Positions 42,114 through 53,504 of a stretch of 64,000 nt of DNA are shown in pieces (the stretch's first letter is position 1; each line of letters begins with the position of its first letter). The position numbers and the translations under genes were made by a program. The stretch spans positions 168,072,290 to 168,136,289 of the forward strand of contig CM073885.1 in assembly GCA_037176705.1 (NCBI GenBank), given 5' to 3'. The stretch is from Molossus alvarezi. Its lineage: Eukaryota > Chordata > Mammalia > Chiroptera > Molossidae. Under the pieces are notes generated by a model that was not told the DNA's origin, made no database searches, and was given only the letters and a program-made list of their open reading frames with translations.

Positions 42114-43189
42114 AAACACAGGCCTCTGAGTCTCAGAAATTCTACTAGACACACGCTTACATCTTTCTGGGGTCTTAACAAAGGATCTGAAAGCCACACT
42201 CTCGAGCCCTTTGCCCTAAGACCATGTTTCCTGGTGGAGACCTGGATTCAGTCTTGGCCCTAGAACCGGCTCTTACTTTGAGAATTTTTTCCTGGACAAA
42301 CGTGGGACGGAGAGAGTTTATTTTGAAGCCAGAAAGTCCTGGCTCCTTTATAGTTCTTCTAAACTCAGGTTGAAATTTAACAAGACTTTTAAAAAAGCTC
42401 ATGTCTCTCTTCTTGTATTTCATCCTATGTAGATTTTAAAAAAAACTAGTTGACCCTTCTGGATAAGGAAGTCTCCTTATCCAGACCCACAGATTCATAA
42501 GAGACACGTTCGGCTTTCCACAGTCTCCAGGTGAGTTTCGCTGTACTTTCTACCACTACATAATACGGGTCATCTCTTCTGCATTTTTCTCACTGTCCTT
42601 TGGGTTTTCACCAATTGCCTCCTTGAGGCATTTCCAGCTGCTGCCTGGTCCCAAGCTGACGCTACAGGTTTTCGTATTTGGTGATGGCAACTTCCTACTT
42701 CCAGGTAACAAATTCTGTTCCAGATGCATTGCAAGTGTCCCAAGAGAAAGAATATGGGAGCCTCCAGAAATGTCACAAATCACTCTGATCAAGCTGGCCC
42801 TGGTTCAGGGGTAGGGCACATGAACACGACGTCTCGATGGAAGTAGTCTCAACGAACTGGGGGCGTCTGTCATCTACGCCAGCTGGGGAAGCAGGCTGGA
42901 GAGCGACAGTTCCATTCGGCACACTGAATGCGCGACAGACAAGTTACTATGTCAAAGAGGCATGTGGATATGACTCTGGACCCCAAGGAGAAATCTGAGC
43001 TCAGGGGATACATCTGGGAGCTAGGAAAATGAGTACGATTACCCCCAAAGAGAGTGTGGGGTAAGGAGATAAGAAGCTTAAGGCTAATGCTTAAGAAATT
43101 CTGATTCGGGTAGTGGTGCAGCTGGCCAGGTAGAAGAGGAAGAGTGTTCAGAAGGCAGGGAGAAGGCCGGTGCTACGGACGTCGAAGAC
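42114..43189. other. Unassigned DNA
   Basis: 1.1 kb with frames of 63-82 aa at 42175-42814 and no recognised domain or repeat. Confidence 0.45.
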
Positions 43190-43190
43190 C

Positions 43191-43284
43191 GACCAGGTGG
43201 AAGACAGACCAGGTGGAAGACAGACCAGGTGGAAGACAGACCAGGTGGAAGACAGACCAGGTGGAAGACAGACCAGCTGAGAAG
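43191..43284. repeat. 16-bp minisatellite, six units
   Basis: GACCAGGTGGAAGACA starts at 43191, 43207, 43223, 43239, 43255 and 43271 (the last unit is variant GACCAGCTGAGAAGG). The period of 16 rotates through all three frames, producing repetitive artefact frames on both strands (66, 75 and 93 aa). Units are nearly identical, so the array is young or homogenised. Confidence 0.97.
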
Positions 43285-45246
43285 GAAAGGCATCCAGATG
43301 ACAGGTGCGCTCTTCCCCGTCTGGCTTTCTGCCTGCTCTACTGAATGGAGCACATTCGAGGACAAATAAAACCAACAGACTTTTCTACCGGGTGAAAATT
43401 ACCAGCAGGGTCTTGGCCAGGCTATAAAATGTGTTTTCGTAAAAGTAAAAAAAAAATAATAATAATTTAAATAATGTGACTTCAGGGGAAAAAAATTTTA
43501 AAAACCCAATGACCTGACGGCTGTGACACTTGTAGGTCGGCAGAGCATGTTCCTCATGGGAACAACATGCAGGAAGGAGCACGAGACCGATGGCGGGCCT
43601 GCCCGCGTCCTCGTGCACAAGCTCAGATGCTTTGACCTTTCGTCTGCTTGTTTTCAAGGATAAGGACAGTCTTCCAGGAAAATTAATAACCAAGATATGA
43701 TATATCTTTACACTAAGTATAAATCAAGTAACAGGCTGTTGACAAGTAGAAATTTTCATTTCAAACTATGTTCATGAAACGGAGTTTCTGAGCAGTGCCC
43801 TCCTGGGTGGTATTCCTGGTCAAGTACGGGCTGGCTTGCATTGATTGGAAGGGAACACTGCAATTTGCTTGAAGTATTTTCCATCGAAGTATGCCATATT
43901 CACCCTCAGCTCGGGTCCTGCCCACTCTGATGTCGGGATTTCAGGTCACTTGCTGCCCAGTCTTTTCTCTCCTCAGCGGGCAAGGCACACGGGACATGAA
44001 ATAAGAACACCTAGAATCCTTGTTCTTAGAGGGACCCTGGAACCCTCTCTATGGCTAATTGCCCTGCTGTGGAAAGAAATGATAATGTATGGCATGCGTT
44101 ACTGCGTCAGCATCCTTGGGTGGCGGGTTTCATCTCTTGTGGGGAGGTAACTATAAGACCATTTTCATATAAGTGTTTCCAATTTCTGACGCTCGAGAGG
44201 GGATGCCAGCACAGCTCTCCATGTTTAATAGAAAAAGCCAGCCTAGGGCTTTGCTGGCATATCTATTAGGGCAGCTTGCACCTCCTCCAGGCTGGTCCTC
44301 TCTGGAATAGCCCAAGGAGAACCATAAAGTCCTGCCAGCGATTAAGTCGAAAAATGCAGAGAAGCAGGCTGAAAGGAAAAATATTCAGAAAGAGGTTGAA
44401 TGTAAAAGACTTCAGGAAGGCTCTGGGAAATAGCACAAGTTTTTCCAGAGGATTGATTTGCATTTTGGAAAAGTCTTCTGACTGCCCAGTGTTCATGCAA
44501 CTCCAAGTTCCGAATGTTTCTGAGGTCTGCCCTATCAATAGTAATATGTAATAGAAAGAACTAATTATCTTAGAACTGTGCAGCTGCATGCAAACTTCAG
44601 ATCAGTATCCGAGTTCAAAGGCGGACGCAGATGTGTAACGCAGAAACAATGCCAGATACATACTTGGGAGCATTAAGAAATATTTGGTTTGATGAAAGGG
44701 TCTTGTTCAATAATAATTTTCCATCTCTCAACCATGGCGATGGGATTAATATACATGAGTCTGTCAACTAGGTTGCTGTTTTTCATTGTATTTGTTATTT
44801 TCCATTTGGGGCTTAATAGACAGGAAATTGCCATTTTTTTAGAGCCTGTGTAGATTTGCGAAATTTCAAATGGATGACACTCGGGAAAACAAATCCAAAA
44901 AGGGTGGTTCTGCTATTGTCAATTGCAATTTGTTATTATCCTTTCAGCAGAACTAAGCATAATACCACACAATTTGCTGAAACTTGTCTCTTAACTTTTT
45001 AGCTAAATGATTGAGGTTTGGGCATAAACTTTTAAGACAGCAAGTGTTTGTCAACATCATGATTTAAATAACCTTTCTGGATGGTCAGCCCCAATCTTGG
45101 GGGCTTGGAAAAACCCAAAGCCAAAGATGCCCAATACCCAGTGTGAGTCTGAAAGAGACCTAACTTTGTGACATCGGCATGTCTTTAGGGACACCTAGCC
45201 TTTTATCAGAACAGTATCAACACTTTTCACTTGGAAATGATCTAAT
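43285..45246. other. Unassigned DNA
   Basis: 2 kb. Holds an A-rich AATAATAATAATTTAAATAAT patch near 43450-43470 and several 70-107 aa frames on both strands (43385-43693, 43845-44150, 44266-44589) without domains. No repeat recognised. Confidence 0.4.
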
Positions 45247-45262
45247 AAAAACTGTCCACAGC

Positions 45263-45503
45263 AGCTCTGGCTGGTTTGACTCAGCGGTTAGAGCCCACAG
45301 ACCAAAAAGACCAGGGTTCAATTCCAGCCAAGGGCACGTACCTCGGTTGCTGTTTGTCCCTGGCCCTGGTTGGGGTTGTGTGGGTGGCAACCAGTTGATG
45401 TGTCTCTCTCACATTGATCTCTCACATTGATGTCTCCCCTCCTACTCTGTCTTAATATAAATGTAAAAATATCCTCAGGTTAGAATTCAAACACAAAAAC
45501 AAA
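45263..45503 (+). mobile_element. Full-length Ves SINE with internal variations
   Basis: GCTCTGGCTGGTTTGACTCAGCGG, a short deletion in the head (GTTAGAGCCCACAGACC), GGGTTCAATTCCAGCCAAGG, CACGTACCTCGGTTGCTG, a duplicated CTCTCACATTGAT, then TCCTCAGGTTAGAATTC. The 16-bp target duplication AAAACTGTCCACAGCA lies at 45247-45262 and 45504-45519, identical. Confidence 0.94.
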
Positions 45504-45519
45504 AAAACTGTCCACAGCA

Positions 45520-46326
45520 AAAATGACTGAGAAATTACCTCAAAGTGCACACAGTCATCACTGGTAGGTGGGGAGGGGGGCTAGGTATGCCTCTTGATCC
45601 TTCTCCAACTCCTCACTCTTCTAAATTGTCTACATTGAGGATGGGATGGTTTTGAACTGAGATGAAACTAAATGTTTTAAAATGTTCTAATTAGATGTTA
45701 CCTCACATCTAACAAGACACCAGCTCCTTTATGAAGTGAACACATTAGTTTAATAAGTAGTTACATTTACAAATGAATTTTTGAATTCTCTAGTACCCCT
45801 GGAAATGTTTATGTATTAATAAAGAACAGGGCAACCTATGGCCCCTGATCTCCAATATTTGTGGGGTATGAGTTTTCTCTATTTTCATATATCAATCAAT
45901 AATATAATTTTTTTCTTTATTTTATAAACTGAAAAAATGGTCCAGAGTTAGTGATTTCTTTTCCCTAATAGGAATTTCCTGTAGATAGCTCCTGGCATGC
46001 TCCGGTTGCCACATGGGACCATATCAAGTTGTGGGGAAAAGAATTATGCAGGTATACATCCAGGGCAGACATCAGGGGTGAGGCAAGGCTGATCCTCCCA
46101 GACTCATTTTAACCCAGATGTTATCCTGGAGATTGAACACTGGAGACTCGAACTAGTGGAGGAAATATGGGAGAAGGGCAGCTGGTAAAAACGCTAGTCT
46201 GGAAAACAGCATCCATCGGAAATAGAAAAAGTGAGAGAAGAGGGCAGATCTTCAGCAACTCTGCAACCAAAGGCCAAAAAGATTGGCATCTTCCCAAGCA
46301 GAGGATGGTGTGACAGCAGAGGTTCA
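45520..46326. other. Unassigned DNA
   Basis: No frame above 70 aa of interest. No repeat recognised. Confidence 0.45.
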
Positions 46327-46618
46327 CTGCCTATACACACTGCCTGTACACAATGCCACTGCCTGTACACACTGCCTGTACACACTGCCACTGCTTGTAC
46401 ATACTGCCTGTACACACTGCCACTGCCTATACACACTGCCACTGCCTGTACACACTGCCTGTACACACTGCCACTGCCTATACACACTGCCACTGCCTGT
46501 ACACACTGCCACTGCCTGTACACACTTCCTGAACACACTGCCACTGCCTGTACACACTGCCTCTGCCTGTACACACTGCCACTGCCTGTAAACACTGCCA
46601 CTGCCTATACACACTGCT
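46327..46618. repeat. Minisatellite of CACTGCC / TGTACA modules, about 290 bp
   Basis: Built from CACTGCCTGTACA and CACTGCCACTGCCTGTACA (or TATACA) units, alternating 13-14 and 19-20 bp. Single-base variants include TTGTACATA, TTCCTGAACA, CTCTGCC and TGTAAACA. It stays open in several frames on both strands, producing artefact frames of 96-135 aa rich in Cys/His/Thr or Gly/Ser/Val/Gln. Confidence 0.96.
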
Positions 46619-46654
46619 GAGGAAACAATGTGTGGTGATCAAGCCATCTGCCAT

Positions 46655-46890
46655 ATTTGAGTTTTTAACTCTATGCCAGGCATTGTGGTAAAACCTTCAT
46701 ATTCTTTATCTCATTTAGTACCCACAATTCTACAGTGGGTGCTATTCCCCAATTTTTTTCAGGGCAACCTGAGGCTCAGGGTAGAAGGGTAACTTGCTCA
46801 AGATCACACATGTAGTACATGCCAGAGATGGAGTCCAAACCCGGTTCTGTGTGACTTCAAAGCCACTGGTCTTCAGTGTGATGATACGTT
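46655..46890 (-). mobile_element. MIR SINE
   Basis: CTCTATGCCAGGCATTGTGG, TTTATCTCATTTAGTACCCACAATTC, CTGAGGCTCAGGGTAGAAGGGTAACTTGCTCAAGATCACACATGTAG and GAGTCCAAACCCGGTTCTGTGTGACTTCAAAGCC form the MIR reverse-strand order nearly end to end. Confidence 0.9.
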
Positions 46891-47614
46891 ACCTCTTCAC
46901 ATCTGTTTCACAGAGTAACACATGTCTAGGTCCTTCATGGCATCCTCGTGCGGACCTCACTCCGGCACTGTGTCGTGGGCGGAGAAGCTACCCCTTCCGT
47001 CCTGCCCGCAGGGGCACAGAGCAGAGACACCCGGGGCCTCCGCAAGACCACAGACCTAGAAAACAGTGGAGATGGGAACCCAGGGTTCCTGCCTTTCCCT
47101 TTTTTCTTTTAATCTATAACACAGTGTCTGCAATTTCTCATTTCATCAGCAAAATGTCTGTGTAGCAGGGAAAGCTGTATATTTTCTACAACCTGAACAG
47201 GAAGAATAATGACCCATGCGTGACACACTCAGGATGTTAATAATCCTTCCAGAACATGGGATTAACCCTTCTCTTCAAAGCGACAAAATAGGAAAACTCT
47301 GATCACCTGTAGGAGTTAGATTTGCATTGTATCCCAGTATAGATTTCATTAATTACCTCATACATAGATTTTCTGTGAAAATCTTGAGCCTATGCCTCAT
47401 GAGCCACAAAGCCCCTTTAGATGCTTGTGATGAATTCCTGTTTAGCTTTAGGTACAACCATCAAGATGATAGAGACACTGTTCGGTGATATCACTGCAAC
47501 CTATTTTTCTACGAGCTTGAACCAAGTACTCCTGGACTGAATATTCTCTCCTTCAGACCTACTTTGAAGGAAGAAATGCAGTGGCATGGATTGAAATTCT
47601 GTGTTGCTCACTTA
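46891..47614. other. Unassigned DNA
   Basis: The 123-aa frame 46794-47165 begins in the MIR and has no domain. No repeat recognised. Confidence 0.45.
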
Positions 47615-47760
47615 TTGCACAAGAATGCTGGAAACCAATCTCTCGAAAACCAAGTGGCTCAGAGCAACCCACTTTTATGCTTATACACCTGCAGGTTGGC
47701 CGTGGTTCTGATGATCCAGACTGGGCTCAGCTGGGCAGCTCTGCTTCAGGGATAAGGTGT
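47615..47760. mobile_element. Possible MaLR/MLT-type repeat fragment
   Basis: CAAGTGGCTCAGAGCAACCCACTTTTATGC and GGGCTCAGCTGGGCAGCTCTGCTTC resemble the phrase order of old repeats with ...AGTGGCTTAAAACAACAAC... and ...GGGCTCAGCTGGGCAG.... Too short for a firm family. Frames of 63 and 102 aa overlap it and are probably chance. Confidence 0.35.
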
Positions 47761-49335
47761 TACATACACGGTTATGTCAAACCCAGAGCTGAACCTGGGC
47801 CTGTGAGCAAGACCAAAACGGTGAGAAGAAAGGACTACACTCTTCTCTTTTGCCCTAACATTTACATGGAGGAAATAATAAGCACCTGAGCTCTGTATAG
47901 CAGGTAGAACAAATGAGTCAAGTACTGTGAACTTGGAACCCTATTTCCAAGCTGATTAGAATGAATGTTAGTGGTATTTTGTCCACATTGAATGGTTCTG
48001 CTGTGATTATGTTTTGCTTTGTGTAATGAAAGGACAGTGACCAGTCTAGTGGTCTAAGGGCACACTTGCATGTTTCAAGTATCAGCATTTATAATTTATG
48101 AGCAACTGATTTACACTACTTCATTTAAGTAGACGGAAAATGCTCTTCATTAAAAATAAATTCCCAACACATGAAAGTTTTATCCTCTCTATTTCCATGT
48201 TCCGTTCTTAATAGTCATTGGCTAAATGCTGCAATGTTAATTTTGAATCCATTTTTATGTCGTTTTACTAAACTCTGAATACATACCCTCTATCTGGGAA
48301 TATTATGACATGAATAAAACACTAAAATACAAATGAAACTATTTCAAATGTCGAACAAGAAAATATAGAACTCTGAACACGCTGGTAAAACTCAATAAAT
48401 TATAATTCACATTTGCTCCAGGTTCAAAAATCTTGCTTCCTGGCTCGAGCTGAAGTGACCCCAAGCCCCACCTTGGACTGTCCACCATCCAAGTGCCAGT
48501 CCCGCCGTCTGTCTGTTTGACCCCTTTGGATCCACAGTTGTGGTAGAAGCGCTATCCCAGTGTTACCCCTCCGCGACAATGTTTCCTTTCGTACTTTCTT
48601 AGTCTATCCATCACAGACCAGGGGCATGCAACCTGAGGCCTTGCAATGTGGGCTGGCTTACAGGAATACAGATATTGACTGGCCTGGGTTTAGCATCCCA
48701 GGAAGGTCTGTGTTTATTGGGAGGGGGACCCTAGGAACAGTGAAGCCATCACAGAGACGGCCAAGAAGGGAGATGTTGTTGGCTTCAATCACCAGCTTCA
48801 ATCAGAGAATCTGTATTTTTATCAGTGTGTATATGAGTTACATACACAATCTTATTTGAAAACAAAGTTCTCCCATGAATTCCCTTTGAAAAGCACTGCT
48901 TTATATCCAGCACAGAAAATAAGAGGCAATGACAACATTCCGTGATACACTTTTTATCCACTTTTTATACACTGAGTCCTAGGAAAGCTCACTTTCTTTA
49001 TCACAACCTTCCATTTTTAACTCTAGCTGTACTGATCCAAGGAGGGTGCTCAGGGGTGTGTCTGTGACCAACAAATGTGTGTCTCCCACGAGTCAAATTC
49101 ATTGCACACATTTTGTAACAGGCAAACTGGGTATTGGGAAGATCACGACGTTTCATCGGCATCAGTTGTGCCCATTGGCTCTCCTCACATCCCTCTGTGC
49201 ACTTTTTGTAGGCACCAAGAGAACCACACAGTCTCCAATGGTCCCAGACGACTCTCACAGCTATAGGGAAAGATTCTACCAAAGTCTTGTCTTCCTATTA
49301 TGTATACCTTTATGCGTCTCCATATAATGTTGGTA
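47761..49335. other. Unassigned DNA
   Basis: 1.6 kb. The 99-aa frame 48560-48859 and 93-aa frames near 49001-49327 show no domain. No repeat recognised. Confidence 0.4.
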
Positions 49336-49933
49336 CAGTAAATGCTCCTCTTAGCTGTAGTTTTGTTATCCATCATTTCAGTTACTTGTGGTCAGTTGTG
49401 TCTAAAAATAGTAAATGAAAAATCCAGAAAGAAACAATTGTTAAGTTTAAATTCCCATGCTGCTCTGAGCAGTGTGATGAAATCTCGTACTATCCCGTGC
49501 CGTCCTGCCCAGTGTGCCTTTGTCCAGTGTACCCACCTATACGCTGCCCACTTGTTGGTCACTTAGTAGGCAACTCAATGACCAGACTGACTGCTGCTAT
49601 ATCGCGGTCCTTGCATTCAGTCACCCTTACTTTGTTTAAAAATGACCCCAAAGCACAAAGCTATTTGGATATGCCACACAGAAGCTGCAAAGGGCTTCCT
49701 TTAAGTGAAAAGGTGAAAGTTCTTGACTTAATAAACAAATTTTTAATTGTATGCCAAGATTGATAAGATCTAAGATCTATGGTAAGAACTAATCTATCCA
49801 TGAAACCGCCTAGTTTATAAATTAAAGTTTCTGTAAGGATGTATGTACAGAAAAAACATAGTGTATATAGGGTTCAGGCATCTGTGGGGAATCTTGGACC
49901 GTATCCCCCATGCATAAGGGGGAGGGATAGCTG
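49336..49933 (+). mobile_element. Second Tigger/MER44-type transposon relic
   Basis: TA-CAGTAAATGCTCCTCTTAGC start, AATAGTAAATGAAAAATCCAGAAAGAAAC, then a better-kept transposase start. Within the frame 49497-49763 the residues LPLSEKVKVLDLIN are the N-terminal pogo-type transposase segment. It ends TCTTGGACCGTATCCCCCATGCATAAGGGGGAGGGATAGCTG. The terminal repeat is not amplified here, unlike the copy at 24191. Most of the transposase gene is deleted. Confidence 0.85.
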
Positions 49934-50006
49934 CAGTCATTTATTTGTACACATTGATGTTATTTGAGAATATGCTTAATCATTGCTCTTTAATATACTT
50001 GGTAAA

Positions 50007-50030
50007 ACAAACAAACAAACAAACAACACG
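50007..50030. repeat. (CAAA)n short run
   Basis: AACAAACAAACAAACAAACAAAC, about six units. Confidence 0.9.
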
Positions 50031-50694
50031 TTTATTGTAGCACAAAGAAAGGTGATAAGTCAAAGCACTGGAGACCTCCAGTTCTCAAGGAGCTTTAATG
50101 GTGATTAATTCATGTAAGAGTCACAGACACTTTGGTATGAAAGTAAATGCTGTTAAAGCAACTGAAATGACTAAATTGTGAAAAAAACTGTTTTTTAATG
50201 CAGATGACTCTAAGAACCGTGTGCTCTGTCTTAACCAATCTGCATCCGAGGACAGCCTGGTTCCAGCTGGCCCCAGGGTCAGCATTGGCACGGAGGCTGC
50301 TACGCTTGCCTGTTGCGCCTGATTTCCCGTCCCTGGGTCTTCCCTCGGCTTCTGCACTAACTTCTTCACCCAGTTACTTCAAGGCTTGTTTCTTCGTCTG
50401 CTTTACTCAGGAAAAGTCTTTGTTCTCTAGACTACGTTAAAACTGTTCATTGCAGTGTAGAGAATAATTTATGTTTAAAAAGCTAAACCGACAAAAAGCA
50501 ACATCCAATTCTCCTTCTTGAGGAAGATTTGAGAGAAGTTGAAAATGAAATAAAATGCCATATTTTTACAAACTGTCCTCTACCTACATGAAGTTACCGT
50601 AACAACTGGTTAAAGGCCCCTTATGACCATTGGTCCATACTTTACAGTAAAGTTGGTTCTGTAGTTTAGTCATTAAAGAATTATTACCAGTTAT
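50031..50694. other. Unassigned DNA
   Basis: Overlapping 80-82 aa frames on opposite strands at 50121-50440, without domain. No repeat recognised. Confidence 0.4.
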
Positions 50695-50918
50695 TAAGCT
50701 CTGACGGCTCATCCTTAGCTCTCAACTGACATATTACTTTCCCACAAAACCTTGCCCGGCCAGGATTAGGTCCCCTGGTAATGTACATATGCATAGCACT
50801 GTAAACATCCCTTAATCCATATCCTACAGCTGCAATGACCTACTTCTTTCTTCCTCCATAAACTAACTTCCAGGAGGGCAGAGAATGCTTCAGTCCCTCG
50901 CCACATCCACAGGCCTCC
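50695..50918 (+). mobile_element. L2 LINE 3' end fragment, sense
   Basis: AGGTCCCCTGGTAATGTACATATGCATAGCACTGTAAACATCCCTTAATCC and CTAACTTCCAGGAGGGCAGAGAATGC match the L2 3' end order (CATAGCACTTATCACC...; CTAGAATGTAAGCTCCATGAGGGCAG), with high divergence. Confidence 0.6.
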
Positions 50919-50924
50919 CATGAT

Positions 50925-51050
50925 TCAATTAACATTTGGATAAATGTAAATACATGCAGGGCAGTGCACTGGCCCCTGAGGACACAAGCTCCGGACATTA
51001 CCTTAGGGCGTTCATTGTCTGGATGGGCTTGCAGGACAAACACATAGAAA
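50925..51050 (-). mobile_element. L2 LINE 3' end fragment, antisense
   Basis: CAATTAACATTTGGATAAATG, GCAGGGCAGTGCACTGGCCCCTGAGGACACAAG and TTCATTGTCTGGATGGG follow the complement of L2 (AACAAATATTTATTGAG..., GGCACTGTTCTAGG...GGGGATACAG). It lies tail to tail with the sense piece just before it. Confidence 0.5.
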
Positions 51051-51112
51051 TAGAAACATTATTAAAAAAAGAATAATCAAATGTATATTACATTTGATTT
51101 TGATTTTTAATT

Positions 51113-51320
51113 TTTTTTCTTTATTGATTTGAGAGAGAGAGGAAAGGAGAGGGAGAGAAAGATAAGAACATTGATGAGAGAGAACATCGCTTGGCCACCT
51201 CCAGCACGCCCCCCACTGGGGATCGGGCCCACAACCTGGGCATGTGCCCTGATGAGGAATAGAACTGGCGACCTCTTGGTGCATGGGTCGATGCTCAACC
51301 ACTGAGCTACACCGGCTGGG
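51113..51320 (-). mobile_element. Ves SINE, antisense, GGTGTAGCTCAGTGG type
   Basis: TTTTTCTTTATTGATTTGAG, AACATCGCTTGGCCACCTCC, CACAACCTGGGCATGTGCCC, GACCTCTTGGTGCATGGGTC and ACCACTGAGCTACACCGGCTGGG. Same subfamily as 18887, 19108 and 27675. Target duplication not evident. Confidence 0.92.
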
Positions 51321-52055
51321 ACTAATGCAGAATATATTTTAAAATGTTAAATTTTAAGTGAAGTCTAAAAGGTCCGAGGGTATGAGGAACATGGCTGGTG
51401 GTGGCCAAGCAGGTTATAAAACAAGTGATAACCAGAGGGACGGAGCAACCTCATCAGCTACGTGGAGAGAGAGTTTTCTTGCAGGAGAGAGGGTGTGAGC
51501 CAGAGTGAAGGGGCTCAGGCATAACTAGTTCTGAGGACACGTCAGCGCTTTTTAATCTTAGTCCATAGATACCAAGGGCAACAGGGAATTTTTTTCTCCC
51601 TCTCTCTCACTACCCTCCACCCCACCCCGACCTGTAAGAAGAGTTTTCTTTGGTGGGGAACAAATATTTCTTATGGAAAAAAAAATTTTTTTCTCAAGCA
51701 ACTTTTAAATGAAAGATTGCAACAGTGCCTTCCAACCAGAGTGCCGTGGTGAACCACCAGCAGCACCCTGGGGGCCACAGAAATGTAAAAACATGCAATA
51801 CTTGATTATTTAGTCAGGGCACTCACCTCTTTTCCCTTAAATGATCAAATTTTTAAAAAATGACAACAGCCAACACAACAGCTGTCTGGTGTGAATGTTC
51901 TCTCTTGAATGATAAATATATAGGCCCTATCGCAGTGTTGCATCTTATTTGTCATGTCGCATAAGGTTGTATCTGATTGGCTTATTCTTGGTACCGGAAA
52001 TCCTTATATACAAGTTTAGGTGCCTGGTATTTTTTTTTTTTTTTAAAGACATTTT
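51321..52055. other. Unassigned DNA, possible hAT fragment at 51722-52010
   Basis: CAACAGTGCCTTCCAACCAGAGTGCCGTGGTG at 51719 resembles a hAT/Charlie end of the CAGTGTTTCTCAACCAGGGT type, but no matching inverted end or 8-bp duplication was found downstream. A T-run lies at 52030-52044. Confidence 0.35.
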
Positions 52056-53504
52056 GGAGCAAAAAGGGTGGATGATTACTATCTTTTAGATGGCAGCATA
52101 GGTAAACATGGTACTCGTCTTTCAGAAACACTTGAAATCAAGCTGAGTGGAAGTCATACAGCTGAGGAATTAAAGAAGCCACACTGAGATTGGTAAAAAG
52201 GGTGGAGACGTGGAACAGGCTGGTCTCACACTCACACGTGCTGTATACAAATTGAGAGGAATCTCTTGGCTATAGAAGTCCCCCTGAGGAGTGAGGAAGC
52301 CAGTCCCACACCAGCCTCCCCGCCCCCCAGCTCAGAGTTCCAGTGCTAGGAAGAGAAGTCCCCATAACTTCTGGCTGTAAAAACCATTGGGGATTGAGGC
52401 TGAGGGAGTCCCAGGCAGTTTCTCTAAAAGGGTTCACTGCAAAGATTTTCTCAGACTCACTCCCTCTGAGCTCCAGCCTGGAGCAGCAGCTTGAAAGGCA
52501 GCAGAGACAGATGGGGAAGAAGTGCAATGTCCAGCATCAGGGCAAGAGCTGGGGTGGGGAGTACGTTTCTTTCAAACAGAAATATTGACAGAGGCCATTG
52601 TTCCTTTGATGAGTCTTCTCTCTACAGAGCTGATAGGCAGGTGCCACTTCTGCGTCTTTGTTAACCTCGCTCACACTGTTTGCCCCACCCTGGTGATTCC
52701 CTGAGGCCCTGCTCCACCTAACTTTCTGGCCCACTCAAGCTGTTTCCAGTGGCTTTTCCATAAGAATGGCTTGTGTTGTCTCAAGCTTCAGATTTTCCTA
52801 CAATCTCTCAAACAAGCAGCATCTGGCCTCAGCGATCCCCATACATCTCACTAAGTGGCTCCAGGCTTGGCACTAGCAGCAGCTGGCCTTGGTTCACAGC
52901 TAGACCTAGTCTGGGCATCTCTAAGCACAGCACAAGTAGCATCCATCTGCAGGTAGCTTTGTAGCTCATGCCGGGTGGCTCTGGGCAGAATACAAGTGGT
53001 GGCCGAACTTAGCCTACACCTCCTGGGAGGCTCCAGAGTCAGCAGACCCAGTGGACAGATTCAGACCATGTTGAAGCACCACCACCCAACCACCTTCATA
53101 AGCAACACACTCAACCGGTGGGCTCAGCAGGCACCAGAGCCCTGCTGAAGTAAGTCCTGCTCTGTGGAGTGGGCCCCTGCACAACTGATCCTCCCCAGTG
53201 GTTGGCGGTCTGTGGTCGGTGGTTGCAGCTAGTCCTTGCAGCTGATCAGCCTTGGGGTAAATCCCTCCCACTGATGTGCCAATAGCAATCAAGGCTCAAC
53301 TATAAGAGGTGGATGTACATAGCCCACATGGTTGGGGGGTACATCTTGAATGCACAGCTAGGGTGATCTGGGAGGTTGTGCCATTGGATGCTACAGGACA
53401 CCTACTACATTAGGCTACTCTACCAAGCATGGGAGACATAGCAGCTCTACCCAATACATAGAAACAAACACAGGGAGGCTGCCAAAAGGAGAAGACAAAG
53501 AAAC

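Noticed and set aside
46194..46620. Frames up to 135 aa on both strands with Cys/His- or Gly/Ser/Val-rich repeats
   Set aside because: By-product of the minisatellite; the same DNA is open in multiple frames and both directions.
51722..52010. Second hAT transposon
   Set aside because: Only one end-like phrase (CAACCAGAGTGCCGTGG); no partner end or 8-bp duplication.
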